A stretch of DNA of 64,000 nucleotides from Bacteroidota bacterium (GCA_038746285.1 JBCDKT010000020.1:1-64000), one strand, 5' to 3'. Counted from the first letter of the stretch, positions 8,317 through 16,937 are shown. Notes: generated by a model not told the origin, from the letters alone. Numbers and translations are program-made.

Positions 8317-8406
8317 GGCGCCCGCGTGTTTGATTCAGGGAACCGAACGCCCTCGACTCGTTCCCGATCTGGCACGGCGCAGTTGCGGCGAAACGGAAGA
8401 ATGTGG

Positions 8407-9042
8407 TCAACTAGCCGAGGAGCGCAGTTGAGCGCGCAATTCCTCAACCGGGATGGGCGGATTGCGGCGGTGTAGCATGGCGTGGCAGTTCGGGCAGACT
8501 GGCCGAAGGTCTCGAACTGGGTCAACGAGGCGAGGTCCAGCCTTCAATGCAAGCGGGACCAGATGATGAACATGGATATATCCCCGACCTATCTCCCCGT
8601 AGGCCGTCTCGAAATTGAGCCCACATACGGCGCAGTCATATCCGAAGTAGTCGAGACAGCGCTGCCGGAGTTTCGGGTCTCGTTCGTATCGGTCGAGTGC
8701 GACGCGCTTCACGGCCCCCTCGTAGCCGGGACGCGGCTCACGCGAGGCGGAAGCGGAGTCGGCGCGAGTTATAGAATTCTTGGTCGGATAGCCCGCCCGC
8801 TTTCGAAGCGCCCACGCGCCACTTCCGAGCCCCCCGACAGAGTAGAACAAATCCTCGCGGCTATCCCGATAATTTTCGGAGTCAGAGGAGTAGCTTTCGA
8901 CCTGGTTCCGAACAATCGCCCGCCAGGTCTTCGGAAGTGGGAGGCCTCGCACGCGTGCTACCTCCTCGTACAGGGCGGCGTAGGCCGCTTGCCCTCCGAG
9001 ATTCTGCATCGCGGTTACAATGTCGTCGATCCAGCGGGCCAT
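8407..9042 (-). CDS. HNH endonuclease with N-terminal winged-helix-like domain
   Basis: The 211-residue protein ends in an HNH nuclease domain: CAVCGLNFE (first zinc knuckle), YIHVHHLVPLAL (catalytic His pair), and CPNCHAMLHRRNP (second knuckle and final His). The N-terminal third, with AYAALYEEVARVRGLPLPKTW and AIVRNQVESYSSDS, resembles the small winged-helix module fused to restriction-type HNH proteins, though this part of the call is tentative. It could act in restriction of foreign or modified DNA. No methylase is adjacent. Base composition is less G+C-rich than the surroundings, in keeping with horizontal transfer. A TATCTTCC box lies 37 nt upstream. Confidence 0.85.
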   Translation of the reverse strand: MARWIDDIVTAMQNLGGQAAYAALYEEVARVRGLPLPKTWRAIVRNQVESYSSDSENYRDSREDLFYSVGGLGSGAWALRKRAGYPTKNSITRADSASASREPRPGYEGAVKRVALDRYERDPKLRQRCLDYFGYDCAVCGLNFETAYGEIGRGYIHVHHLVPLALKAGPRLVDPVRDLRPVCPNCHAMLHRRNPPIPVEELRAQLRSSAS

Positions 9043-9078
9043 ATACTTCGAGGTGGAGGGGAGGCGGGATAACGTTCT

Positions 9079-9086
9079 GGAAGATA
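9079..9086 (-). promoter_or_regulatory. Candidate -7 box (TATCTTCC) of the HNH gene
   Basis: TATCTTCC on the minus strand, 37 nt upstream of the HNH start. It matches the TAnCTT(C/G)(C/G) pattern seen upstream of many genes in this window; no convincing -33 element accompanies it. Confidence 0.4.
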
Positions 9087-9096
9087 CGTTCCTCGC

Positions 9097-9798
<702 letters not shown>

Positions 9799-9800
9799 GT

Positions 9801-9879
9801 CGAATGTCGAGTTACGAATGACGAGCGACGAATGACTGAGGGCGGCACCCACTCGAACCTCGTCATTCGTCCTTCGACC
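9801..9879. repeat. Heptad palindrome: arms of degenerate 7-bp units (CGAATGA type)
   Basis: Five consecutive 7-mers, CGAATGT, CGAGTTA, CGAATGA, CGAGCGA and CGAATGA (9801-9835), face four inverted ones, CTCGAAC, CTCGTCA, TTCGTCC and TTCGACC (9852-9879), across a G+C-rich loop. The element fills the gap between the methyltransferase gene and ftsE. The methyltransferase stop codon lies in one arm, and the ftsE start codon follows the other within three bases. Confidence 0.85.
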
Positions 9880-10669
9880 TTTTCATAATCCAATGAATGC
9901 GCTCGGAATCGTCGGTGGCCGAGGCCGTGGTGAAGCCGTCGTACGCGGCCATCACCTCCAGCGGCGAGGCGGCGGCGAGGGCGTCGATCTCGCCCAGCGC
10001 GTAGGCCCGCTGGACGTGCCGCTCGGCGTAGGCCGTGCCGTCGATCTCCAGGTCGAACGTGGTCGTGTGGAGGCGGGTCGCGGGGTCGTACTGGCTGTGC
10101 CGGGTGTACGTGAAGCGGTCGGCCTCGCCCTCGTCCTCGAAGTAGGCCTCGTTGTTGACCGAGTTGGCCGGCGTGCTTTGGTCGACGATGAACAGGCCGC
10201 CCGGCGCGAGCGCCGCCGCGACGCGCTCGAAGAGGGCCGCCACGTCGGCGTCGTCGAGGAGGTAGTTCAGCCCGTCGTAGAGCAGCAGGACCGCGTCGAA
10301 GCGCTCGTCTACGTCGAACCCTGTGAAGTCAGCCACGGCGAAGCGGAGAGCCTGCCCCGGACCCGATCCGGGGTCGCCGAGGCTCGTTCCGTGCAGGTCT
10401 GCTTTCGCCCGGGCCACGCGGACCATCGTCTCCGAGCGGTCGGTGGCGAGGTAGCGGAACCCGCCGGGCCGCCGCTCCTGCAACTCAAAGGCGAGGCTGC
10501 CCGTCCCGCAGCCGAGTTCGAGGATCGACTGCGGCTCGTGCTCGTGGAGCGCGAAGAGGTCGAGGACGTAGTCGGCCCAGTCGCCGTAGTCGACGTGCGC
10601 CATGACCACGTCGTAGCCCGCGGCGAGGGCGTCGTAGGGCGGGGTGGCGGCGGGTGTCGGGGGCGGCAT
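9863..10669 (-). CDS. Class I SAM-dependent methyltransferase
   Basis: The 268-residue protein has the SAM-binding motif I ILELGCGTGSLAFEL, motif II around YLATDRSETM and motif IV FDAVLLLYDGLNYLLDDAD, followed by APGGLFIVDQSTP. The substrate is unknown; similar proteins methylate small molecules. Two oddities involve repeats. The insert DPGSGPGQA between motifs II and III is encoded by a palindrome (10355-10373). The last residues (KRSKDE) and the stop codon come from the heptad palindrome in the downstream gap. The start at 10669 precedes a proline-rich lead; longer starts run into another heptad palindrome upstream. Confidence 0.85.
   Translation of the reverse strand: MPPPTPAATPPYDALAAGYDVVMAHVDYGDWADYVLDLFALHEHEPQSILELGCGTGSLAFELQERRPGGFRYLATDRSETMVRVARAKADLHGTSLGDPGSGPGQALRFAVADFTGFDVDERFDAVLLLYDGLNYLLDDADVAALFERVAAALAPGGLFIVDQSTPANSVNNEAYFEDEGEADRFTYTRHSQYDPATRLHTTTFDLEIDGTAYAERHVQRAYALGEIDALAAASPLEVMAAYDGFTTASATDDSERIHWIMKRSKDE
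10355..10373. repeat. Palindrome CCCCGGA-N5-TCCGGGG inside a coding region
   Basis: A 7-bp stem with a 5-nt loop lies within the methyltransferase gene. Its sequence is close to the CGGATCGGGGTCCGGGAT end of the intergenic element at 39.9-40.0 kb, so it looks like an in-frame insertion of the same palindrome family, translated as DPGSGPG. Confidence 0.6.
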
Positions 10670-10708
10670 CTCCGGTCGATGGCGGTAAGAGAAACAGCGG
10701 CGTCGTGA

Positions 10709-10786
10709 GGATGGAAGATAGAGGATGGCGAATGAAAGGGCGGTCGAGTTTGAGGTGCCATCCTCCATCTTCTACCCTCTATCCTC
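10709..10786. repeat. Heptad palindrome: arms of degenerate 7-bp units (GGATGGA type)
   Basis: Left units GGATGGA, AGATAGA and GGATGGC (10709-10729) are mirrored by CATCCTC, CATCTTC, TACCCTC and TATCCTC (10759-10786). The loop carries AATGAAAGGGCGGTCGAG. The element fills the gap between pdxA and the methyltransferase gene, and the pdxA stop codon is inside its arm. The unit sequence differs from that at 9.8 kb but the period and layout are the same. Confidence 0.85.
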
Positions 10787-11758
10787 CAGCCTGCGTCGCG
10801 CGGCGATCTCGGCGGCGAGGAGCGTGGCCTCGCGGAAGCTCGCCGCGTCGGCGAGGCCGCGCCCGGCGATATCGAAGCCGGTCCCGTGGTCGGGCGAGGT
10901 GCGGACGATGGGGAGGCCTACGCTGACATTGACCCCGCCGCCCATGGCGAGGGCTTTGAACGGGGCGAGCCCCTGGTCGTGGTACATCGCAAGGACGGCG
11001 TCGTGCCGCTCGAAGCCGCGCCGCCCGAAGAACGCGTCGGCGGGAAAGGGGCCGTGGACGCCCAGGCCCTCGGCGCGTGCCCGCTCCAGCGCCGGCTCGA
11101 CGAGGTCGCGGTCCTCGGTCCCGATCACCCCGCCGTCGCCCGCGTGCGGGTTCAGGCCGAGCACGGCGACGCGCGGGGCGTCGATCCCGAAGTCGCGCCG
11201 CAGGCTGGCGTCGAGGCGGCGGAGCGTGTCGAGGATTACCTCGGGCGTCACGGCGTCGGCGACGGCGCGGACCGGCATATGCGTTGTGACGAGCGCGACG
11301 CGGAGACCGGGAACGTGCGGGTCGAGGAGCACCATCACCACCCCATCGGCGTCGGTGCGGGCAGCGATGAACTCGGTGTGGCCGGGGACGTGGTAGCCCG
11401 CGAGCGTGATCGCCTCCTTCGAGATCGGAGCCGTCACCATCGCGTCGGCCTCGCCTGCGAGGCAGGCGTCGACGGCGCGCTCGACGGCCCGCATGGCGAG
11501 GCGGCCGCCCACCGCGTTCGTCTCGCCCCACGCAATGTCCGGCGTCTCGCCCGGCGCGACCTCCCAGATGTCTAGCCCCGTCGCCACATCTTCCAGCCCG
11601 AGCCGCGCGGCGTGCGCGTGCAGCACCGCTTCCGACCCGACCAGCACCGGATCGATGCGCGCGCGCAGGTCGCCGTCCGCGAGCGTCTTCAGCACCACCT
11701 CCGGCCCGATCCCGTTCGGGTCGCCGAGGGTGAGCGCGAGGCGAGAGCGATGGGGCAT
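10772..11758 (-). CDS. pdxA: 4-hydroxythreonine-4-phosphate dehydrogenase
   Basis: The 328-residue protein matches PdxA, which oxidises 4-hydroxythreonine 4-phosphate in pyridoxal phosphate synthesis. Family motifs are LTLGDPNGIGPEVVLK at the N-terminus, VTAPISKEAITLAGYHVPGHTEF in the active-site region with the metal-binding His, and LGLNPHAGDGGVIG plus AMYHDQGLAPFKAL, which carry further metal-binding His and Asp residues. The start at 11758 puts the first motif near the N-terminus. The final residues (LEDRG) and the stop codon are contributed by the heptad palindrome in the downstream gap. The upstream gap to the aminopeptidase gene holds a class H palindrome. Confidence 0.93.
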   Translation of the reverse strand: MPHRSRLALTLGDPNGIGPEVVLKTLADGDLRARIDPVLVGSEAVLHAHAARLGLEDVATGLDIWEVAPGETPDIAWGETNAVGGRLAMRAVERAVDACLAGEADAMVTAPISKEAITLAGYHVPGHTEFIAARTDADGVVMVLLDPHVPGLRVALVTTHMPVRAVADAVTPEVILDTLRRLDASLRRDFGIDAPRVAVLGLNPHAGDGGVIGTEDRDLVEPALERARAEGLGVHGPFPADAFFGRRGFERHDAVLAMYHDQGLAPFKALAMGGGVNVSVGLPIVRTSPDHGTGFDIAGRGLADAASFREATLLAAEIAARRRLEDRG

Positions 11759-11770
11759 AGTAGGACAATC

Positions 11771-11798
11771 GTAGGGGCACAGCATGCTGCGCCCCTAC
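11771..11798. repeat. GTAGGGGC/GCCCCTAC palindrome (class H)
   Basis: GTAGGGGC and GCCCCTAC enclose a near-perfect dyad centred on AGCATGCT. It is followed by GCCGTT, the same trailing sequence as at the 25.0 kb copy. It lies between pepA and pdxA. Confidence 0.8.
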
Positions 11799-11803
11799 GC
11801 CGT

Positions 11804-13246
11804 TCATCGGTTGAGGCGGTGCTCCAGCACGTCCACGAGCAGGCGGACGCCGAAGCCGGTGCCCTCCTTCGGGCGGTACGGGGCGGGGCTGCTGAGGAAC
11901 GCCGGTCCGGCAATGTCGAGGTGGACCCACGGGTACGCAGCCTCGTCGCCCTCGCGGGTGAAGTGCTCGAGGAACTTGGCGGCGGTGACCGTCCCGGCCT
12001 CGCGCCCGCCGACGTTCTTGATGTCGGCCGTGTCGCTCCTCAGCTGCTCGGCGTAGTGGGCGCGCATCGGGAGCGGAGCAAGCCACTCGCCGGTCCGGTC
12101 GCCGGCGGCGATAAAGGCGTCGAGGCGGTCGGCGCTGGCGTCGTCCTCGGGCGTCAGCACGGCGGCGACGCGGGTACCGAGGGCGACGACGGCCGCGCCG
12201 GTCAGCGTCGCCACGCTGACGACGAGGTCGGGGGCGTACCCTTTCGCCACGTCGAGCGCGTCGGCGAGGATCATCCGGCCCTCGGCGTCGGTGTTGAGGA
12301 CCTCGACCGTCAGGCCGGAGCGCATCGTCACCACGTCGCCGGGGACGTAGGCGGTCTCGCCGGGCCGGTTGTCAGTGGCGGGCACGAGGGCGACGACGTG
12401 GAGCGGGAGGCCGAGCGCCGCGACGGCCCGCATCGTGCCGAGGACGGCCGCGCCGCCGCCCATGTCGGCCTTCATCTTGTCCATCGAGCCCTTCGTCGGC
12501 TTGAGCGACAGCCCGCCGGTGTCGAAGACGACCGCCTTGCCGACGAGCACGACGGGCCGCTCGTTCCGGGCGCCGTCGGGCTTGTGCTCCAGGACGATGA
12601 ACGCGGGCGGGTCCTGGCTGCCCCGGTTGACGGCGAGCAGCCCGCCCATCCGCTCCTTCTCGACGCGGGCCTTGTCCCACACCTCGCAGGTCAGCCCGAC
12701 CTCGGCTGCCATCGCCTTCGCGCGCTCGGCGAGGAGCACCGGCGTCTTGTCGTGCGGCGAGGTGTTGACGAGGTCGCGCGCGAAGCACGCCGACTCGGCC
12801 CGGACGCGCGCTGCGTCGACCGCCTCGTCGATCCCGTCGCCGTGGACGTCCAGGGATTCGACGGCGGCGGGCTGGTCATCGCCGGTCTTGTAGTCGAGGA
12901 ACCGGTAGCCGCCGAGAATAAGGCCCTCGACGAGCGCGGCGGCGTGCTCCGGTCCTGCCTCGGGAAGGGCGAGGGCGACGGAGGCGGCCTTCAGCTTCTG
13001 CGCAGCGACAGCGCCTTTCGCGGCGGCCGTGCGGAGCGTCTCGGCCTCCGTGTTTTTGATGCCGACGAGCCCGAGGCGCCGGTCTCCAGCATAGAACAGC
13101 ACCGGCGCGTCGCCCGTCGTGGCATCGGCCACCGCCTGCTCGGTCCCCGGAAAGGCGTCCGCGAGGTTAGTGTCGGCGTGGACGAACAGGAGCAGGAGGT
13201 CCGCGTCGGTCTCGGTGAGCGCGGCGTTCGTGGTGGCGACGGTCAT
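11804..13246 (-). CDS. pepA: Leucyl (cytosol) aminopeptidase, M17 family
   Basis: The 480-residue enzyme is a dimetal exopeptidase removing N-terminal residues from peptides in the cytoplasm; M17 enzymes are hexamers. The C-terminal catalytic domain has VGKAVVFDTGGLSLKP (about 235-250), MKADMGGGAAVLG (258-270) and the family signature NTDAEGRMILADAL (318-331), which together give the metal ligands Lys, Asp and Glu. An N-terminal regulatory domain occupies about the first 160 residues, and SPHDKTP at 163-169 links the two. A TACCTTCC box lies 26 nt upstream of the start. Confidence 0.93.
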   Translation of the reverse strand: MTVATTNAALTETDADLLLLFVHADTNLADAFPGTEQAVADATTGDAPVLFYAGDRRLGLVGIKNTEAETLRTAAAKGAVAAQKLKAASVALALPEAGPEHAAALVEGLILGGYRFLDYKTGDDQPAAVESLDVHGDGIDEAVDAARVRAESACFARDLVNTSPHDKTPVLLAERAKAMAAEVGLTCEVWDKARVEKERMGGLLAVNRGSQDPPAFIVLEHKPDGARNERPVVLVGKAVVFDTGGLSLKPTKGSMDKMKADMGGGAAVLGTMRAVAALGLPLHVVALVPATDNRPGETAYVPGDVVTMRSGLTVEVLNTDAEGRMILADALDVAKGYAPDLVVSVATLTGAAVVALGTRVAAVLTPEDDASADRLDAFIAAGDRTGEWLAPLPMRAHYAEQLRSDTADIKNVGGREAGTVTAAKFLEHFTREGDEAAYPWVHLDIAGPAFLSSPAPYRPKEGTGFGVRLLVDVLEHRLNR

Positions 13247-13271
13247 AGAGGGGGGGAGGCTGGGGTGAGCC

Positions 13272-13279
13272 GGAAGGTA
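13272..13279 (-). promoter_or_regulatory. Candidate -7 box (TACCTTCC) of pepA
   Basis: TACCTTCC on the minus strand, 26 nt upstream of the pepA start; one of the recurrent TAnCTT(C/G)(C/G) boxes. Confidence 0.45.
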
Positions 13280-13310
13280 CGGGCGGCGGCCGTGCTTTCA
13301 CCGCGCCTTC

Positions 13311-13497
13311 AGAGGGCGTTGAGGATTCACCCTGAGGGGCTGCGCGCGGCTACTGGAGGCGTCCGCCGCGTTGCACTCCCTTCGGCTACGCTCAGGGCAG
13401 GCTCTGCCCGATGCGGGGCATCGACCTCCTCGCGCGCCTTGCGGCCCACCTACAGTCCCTCACGCTCGCCGTCCTCCCGTAAATCTCAACGCCCTCT
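13311..13497. mobile_element. 187-bp mini-element with terminal inverted repeats (class B)
   Basis: The element begins AGAGGGCGTTGAGGATT and ends AATCTCAACGCCCTCT, an imperfect inverted repeat. Its interior aligns along nearly its whole length with the copy at 27.6 kb, but has about 23 extra bases around CTTCGGCTACGCTCAGGGC. It encodes nothing recognisable and resembles a non-autonomous (MITE-like) element. No target duplication is obvious. It occupies most of the 306-bp gap between the divergent pepA and S66 peptidase genes; the rest holds the two candidate promoters. Confidence 0.8.
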
Positions 13498-13512
13498 TAC
13501 CCGTCGAGATTC

Positions 13513-13520
13513 TATCTTCC
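13513..13520 (+). promoter_or_regulatory. Candidate -7 box (TATCTTCC) of the S66 peptidase gene
   Basis: TATCTTCC lies 32 nt upstream of the GTG start and immediately downstream of the class B element. Confidence 0.4.
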
Positions 13521-13552
13521 GAACGGCCGTCTCGCCGCCCCGCCCCACGCCC

Positions 13553-14479
13553 GTGCCCACGCCGCCTCCGCTCCGCCATTCCGGCACCGTTGCCGTCGCT
13601 GCTCCCGCGAGCGCGCCCCTCGACGAGGTCCGCTACCGCGACGGCCTCGCCGCGCTCCGCGCCCGGGGTCTGCGGTTCGAGCACCCGCGCGAGATTGCCC
13701 CCTACGGCTTCCTCGCTGGGACCGACGCTGAGCGCCTGGACGAACTGAACACGCTCCTCCGGCGCGACGACCTCGACGCCATTTTCTGCGTGCGCGGCGG
13801 CTACGGCACGCTCCGCCTGCTGCCGGACCTGGACTACGCCGCCGCCCGGGCGCACCCCAAGCTCGTCATCGGCTACAGCGACATCACAGCACTCCACTGC
13901 GCGCTCTGGGCGAAGGCGGAGCTGCCCGGTCTGAGCGGTCCGATGGTCGGCCCCGACTGGTCGGCGATGGACGCGGCGAGCGAGGCCCAGTTCTGGCACC
14001 TCGCCGAGGGCGGGGTGGGGGAGGTCGTCGGCCCCGGCGGCGAGCGGCTGGAGCCGGTCCGGCCGGGCGAGGGCGGGGGCGTGCTCGTCGGCGGCAACCT
14101 CGTGATGCTCTGCGCGCTCCTCGGCACGCCGTTCCTGCCCGACTTGCGCGGGGCGATCCTGTTCGTCGAGGAGGTCGGCGAGTCGCCGTACCGGATCGAC
14201 CGGCTGTTTGCCCAACTGAAGCTAGCGGGTGTGCTCGACCATCTCGGCGGGCTCGTCCTCGGCGCGTTCACCGGGGCCGATCCGCCCGAGAATCGGCCTT
14301 CGCTTTCGCTGGACGAGGTGTTCGGCCACTACACCGCCGACCTGCCGTACCCCGTCGCCCGCGGCCTCGTCTACGGCCACCTCCGGCCGAAGAGCACGCT
14401 GCCCGTCGGCGTCCGAGCCCAGCTGGAAGTCGGTGCCGAGGCCGCCACGCTCACCGTCCTCGAACCCGTCACCGCCTGA
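13553..14479 (+). CDS. LD-carboxypeptidase, S66 family (LdcA/MccF-like)
   Basis: The 308-residue protein should cleave the L-Lys/Dap-D-Ala bond of murein tetrapeptides during wall recycling, or, like MccF, hydrolyse a peptide-nucleotide antibiotic. Family features: VAVAAPASAP at the start, FCVRGGYGTLRLL, the nucleophile region LVIGYSDITALHCAL, the acidic catalytic region FVEEVGESPYRIDR and the His-containing GHLRPKSTLPVG near the C-terminus. The start is a GTG at 13553; the reading frame is open far upstream, through the mini-element, but that region is non-conserved. The stop is three bases before purN. Confidence 0.88.
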   Translation: MPTPPPLRHSGTVAVAAPASAPLDEVRYRDGLAALRARGLRFEHPREIAPYGFLAGTDAERLDELNTLLRRDDLDAIFCVRGGYGTLRLLPDLDYAAARAHPKLVIGYSDITALHCALWAKAELPGLSGPMVGPDWSAMDAASEAQFWHLAEGGVGEVVGPGGERLEPVRPGEGGGVLVGGNLVMLCALLGTPFLPDLRGAILFVEEVGESPYRIDRLFAQLKLAGVLDHLGGLVLGAFTGADPPENRPSLSLDEVFGHYTADLPYPVARGLVYGHLRPKSTLPVGVRAQLEVGAEAATLTVLEPVTA

Positions 14480-14481
14480 CT

Positions 14482-15117
14482 GTGTCCGACGCCCTGCGAC
14501 TCGCCGTTTTCGCCTCGGGCGGTGGCTCGAACCTGCAGGCTATCCTCGACGCCGTCGCCGAGGGGTCGCTGAACGCCGAGGTGGTGCTCGTCGTCTCGGA
14601 CAGGCCCAGCATCGGGGCCCTCGACCGGGCGGAGCGGGCGGGTATCCCGACGGCCGTGCTGCACCCTCGGGACTTCGCGGCCGCCGACGTGTTCGGGGCT
14701 GCGCTGCTCGATGTACTGGGTGAGTACGGGACAACTTTCATAGCGCTCGCGGGCTACCTGAAGCAGATCCCCGCTGCGGTCGTGCGTGCGTTCCGACACC
14801 GCATTCTCAACATCCACCCGTCGCTGCTGCCGGCCTTCGGCGGGCCGGGGTTCTACGGGCGCCGCGTCCACGAAGCCGCCCTCGCCCACGGCGTCCGCTG
14901 GAGCGGGGCGACGGTCCACCTCGTCGACGAGGCCTACGACACCGGCCCCATCGTTCTCCAAGAGCCCGTGCCGGTGCATCCCGGCGACACGCCTGAGGTA
15001 CTCGCCGCCCGCGTCCTCGCCGTCGAGCATCAACTCTATCCCCAAGCCCTCCGCCTCTTCGCCGACGACCGCGTCCGCATCGACGGCCGCCACGTCAGAA
15101 TTACGAACGACGAGTGA
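14482..15117 (+). CDS. purN: Phosphoribosylglycinamide formyltransferase
   Basis: The 211-residue enzyme transfers a formyl group from 10-formyl-tetrahydrofolate to GAR in purine synthesis. Motifs: ASGGGSNLQAIL near the N-terminus for phosphate binding, ILNIHPSLLPAF with the catalytic Asn and His, and VHLVDEAYDTGPI with the catalytic Asp. It starts at a GTG three bases after the S66 gene. The C-terminal residues RITNDE and the TGA stop are encoded by the heptad palindrome that separates it from purH, so the native C-terminus may have been altered by that element. Confidence 0.93.
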   Translation: MSDALRLAVFASGGGSNLQAILDAVAEGSLNAEVVLVVSDRPSIGALDRAERAGIPTAVLHPRDFAAADVFGAALLDVLGEYGTTFIALAGYLKQIPAAVVRAFRHRILNIHPSLLPAFGGPGFYGRRVHEAALAHGVRWSGATVHLVDEAYDTGPIVLQEPVPVHPGDTPEVLAARVLAVEHQLYPQALRLFADDRVRIDGRHVRITNDE

Positions 15118-15180
15118 CGAGCGACGAGCGGATGTCACGAGCACCCGTTCGTCGTTCGACGCTCGTAACTCGACACTCGA
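15103..15180. repeat. Heptad palindrome: arms of degenerate 7-bp units (ACGAGCG type)
   Basis: Left units ACGAACG, ACGAGTG, ACGAGCG and ACGAGCG (15103-15130) face CGTTCGT, CGTTCGA, CGCTCGT, AACTCGA and CACTCGA (15146-15180). The purN stop codon is in the left arm, and the purH ATG follows the right arm after three bases. The right arm is similar to the arm that precedes the ftsE start at 9.8 kb. Confidence 0.88.
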
Positions 15181-15183
15181 ACC

Positions 15184-16788
15184 ATGATTCAGACGAAAGA
15201 CCTCCCGCCGCCGGCCGACCGCTATCCGGTGCAGCGTGCCCTCCTCTCGGTCTCCGACAAAACCGGCCTCGCCGCCTTCGCCCAGCGCCTCGCCGCGCTC
15301 GGGGTTGAACTCGTCTCGACAGGCGGGACGGCGCGCGTGCTCCGCGAGGCCGGGCTGACGGTGCGCGACGTGGCCGAGGTCACCGCCTCGCCCGAACTTC
15401 TCGACGGGCGCGTCAAGACGCTCCACCCGAAGATCCACGCCGGCCTCCTCGCCCGCCGCACCGACGCGGACGACCTCGCCCAGCTCGACGAGCACGGCAT
15501 CGCGCCCATCGACCTCGTGGTCGTCAACCTCTACCCCTTCGCCGAGGCCGTGGCGCAGGACGACGTGACCGACGCGGTCGCCGTCGAGAACGTCGACATC
15601 GGCGGGCCGACGATGGTGCGGGCAGCGGCGAAGAACCACTTCTTCGTCGGCGTCGTCACCTCGCCCGACCAGTACGACGCCGTGGCCATAGAGTTGGAAG
15701 CGCACAGCGGGCAGCTTTCGCTGGCGACGCGGCGGGAGCTGGCGGGCGCAGCCTTCACCCATACGGCCGACTACGACGCGGCGATTGCCGACTATTTCGA
15801 CCGGAACGACGGTGCAGGGGCGACCGGCCGGTCGCCCCTACCAGAGACGTTCAGCATCGCTTTGCCGAAGGCCCAGACGCTCCGCTATGGCGAGAACCCT
15901 CACCAGGCCGCCGCCCTTTACGGCGACCCCGGGCAGGCTTTCACCAAGCTCCACGGCAAGGACCTCTCGTTCAACAACCTGATCGACCTCACGGCCGCGC
16001 TCGACCTCATCCGCGAGTTCGGCGAGGCCGGGCCGGCCGTGGCGATTCTCAAGCACACCAACCCGTGCGGCGTCGGGACCGCCGAGGCGCTAGAGGTAGC
16101 CTACCACAAGGCCTTTGCGACCGACCGGCAGAGCCCGTTCGGCGGGATCGTCGCCGTCAACCGCCCGCTCGACCGGGCGACGGCCGAGGCCATCGACGCG
16201 GTCTTCACCGAGATCATCATCGCGCCGGGCTACGAGGAGGGCGTGCTCGGTTTCCTCCAGCAGAAGAAAAACCGCCGCCTGATCGAGACCCGCCCCGGCG
16301 CAGACGTGGCGGCGCTCGACGTGCGGACGGCGGCGGGCGGGCTGCTCGTGCAGGAGGCCAACCCGCCCCTCGGCTCCGCCGCCGACCTCCGCGCGCGCTC
16401 GACCGTCGCCACCGAGCGCGCCCCGAGCGAGGCCGAGTGGGCCGACCTCGACTTCGCGTGGCGGGTCTCGAAGCACGTTAAGAGCAACGCTATCGTCTAC
16501 GCTGGGGGCGGGGCGACGCTCGGCATCGGGGCCGGGCAGATGAGCCGGATCGACGCGAGCGAGATCGCCGTGATGAAGGCGGGAAAGTCGAGCCTCGCGC
16601 TTGAGAATTCGGTCGTTGCGTCCGATGCTTTCTTCCCGTTCGCCGACGGTTTGCTTGCCGCCGCCTCGGCCGGAGCCCGCGCCGTGATCCAGCCCGGGGG
16701 CTCGGTCCGCGACGACGAGGTGATCGCCGCTGCCGACGGGTACGGCCTCGCGATGGTCTTCACCGGAGCGCGGCACTTCCGGCACTGA
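15184..16788 (+). CDS. purH: Bifunctional AICAR transformylase / IMP cyclohydrolase
   Basis: The 534-residue protein performs the last two steps of IMP synthesis. The N-terminal IMP cyclohydrolase (MGS-like) domain starts at [19 protein letters not shown] and includes [13 protein letters not shown]. The AICAR transformylase domain begins near [15 protein letters not shown] and contains ILKHTNPCG, with the catalytic Lys-His, and [20 protein letters not shown]. Between the domains, residues [12 protein letters not shown] are encoded by a class H palindrome inserted in frame; this site is a linker where family members vary in length. Co-transcribed with purN. Confidence 0.95.
   Translation: MIQTKDLPPPADRYPVQRALLSVSDKTGLAAFAQRLAALGVELVSTGGTARVLREAGLTVRDVAEVTASPELLDGRVKTLHPKIHAGLLARRTDADDLAQLDEHGIAPIDLVVVNLYPFAEAVAQDDVTDAVAVENVDIGGPTMVRAAAKNHFFVGVVTSPDQYDAVAIELEAHSGQLSLATRRELAGAAFTHTADYDAAIADYFDRNDGAGATGRSPLPETFSIALPKAQTLRYGENPHQAAALYGDPGQAFTKLHGKDLSFNNLIDLTAALDLIREFGEAGPAVAILKHTNPCGVGTAEALEVAYHKAFATDRQSPFGGIVAVNRPLDRATAEAIDAVFTEIIIAPGYEEGVLGFLQQKKNRRLIETRPGADVAALDVRTAAGGLLVQEANPPLGSAADLRARSTVATERAPSEAEWADLDFAWRVSKHVKSNAIVYAGGGATLGIGAGQMSRIDASEIAVMKAGKSSLALENSVVASDAFFPFADGLLAAASAGARAVIQPGGSVRDDEVIAAADGYGLAMVFTGARHFRH
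15811..15842. repeat. Class H palindrome inside purH
   Basis: A perfect 24-nt palindrome (15816-15839: AGGGGCGACC, GGCC-centred, ending GGTCGCCCCT) lies in frame within purH and continues into TACC, as in the intergenic GTAGGGGC/GCCCCTAC copies. It encodes [12 protein letters not shown] in the interdomain linker. Confidence 0.8.
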
Positions 16789-16802
16789 GTTCGGGGACAG
16801 AG

Positions 16803-16886
16803 AGCGTGGAGAGCAGGGAGAGAGCGAGGGGTGCCGCCGTCGCTGAAACGTACCATTCCCTCCTCACCCTCCGTTCCCTCCACGCC
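16803..16886. repeat. Diverged class A inverted-repeat element
   Basis: The segment starts AGCGTGGAGAG and ends CCCTCCACGCC, matching the terminal repeats of the elements at 1, 38.9, 45.9 and 57.1 kb. Its centre contains GAAACGTACC in place of GAAAGGTACC. It separates purH from mreB. Confidence 0.6.
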
Positions 16887-16920
16887 CTGCCTTCCTCCGC
16901 CCGCGCTGTCCCGTTTACCC

Positions 16921-16928
16921 TATCTTCC
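16921..16928 (+). promoter_or_regulatory. Candidate -7 box (TATCTTCC) of mreB
   Basis: TATCTTCC ends only nine bases before the mreB ATG. If transcription starts about seven bases downstream of the box, the mRNA would be almost leaderless. Confidence 0.4.
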
Positions 16929-16937
16929 ACCACCCCC

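Noticed and set aside
11612-13552. N-terminal extension of the S66 peptidase frame through pepA and the mini-element
   Set aside because: The extension is antisense to pepA and non-conserved; the S66 domain begins just after GTG 13553.
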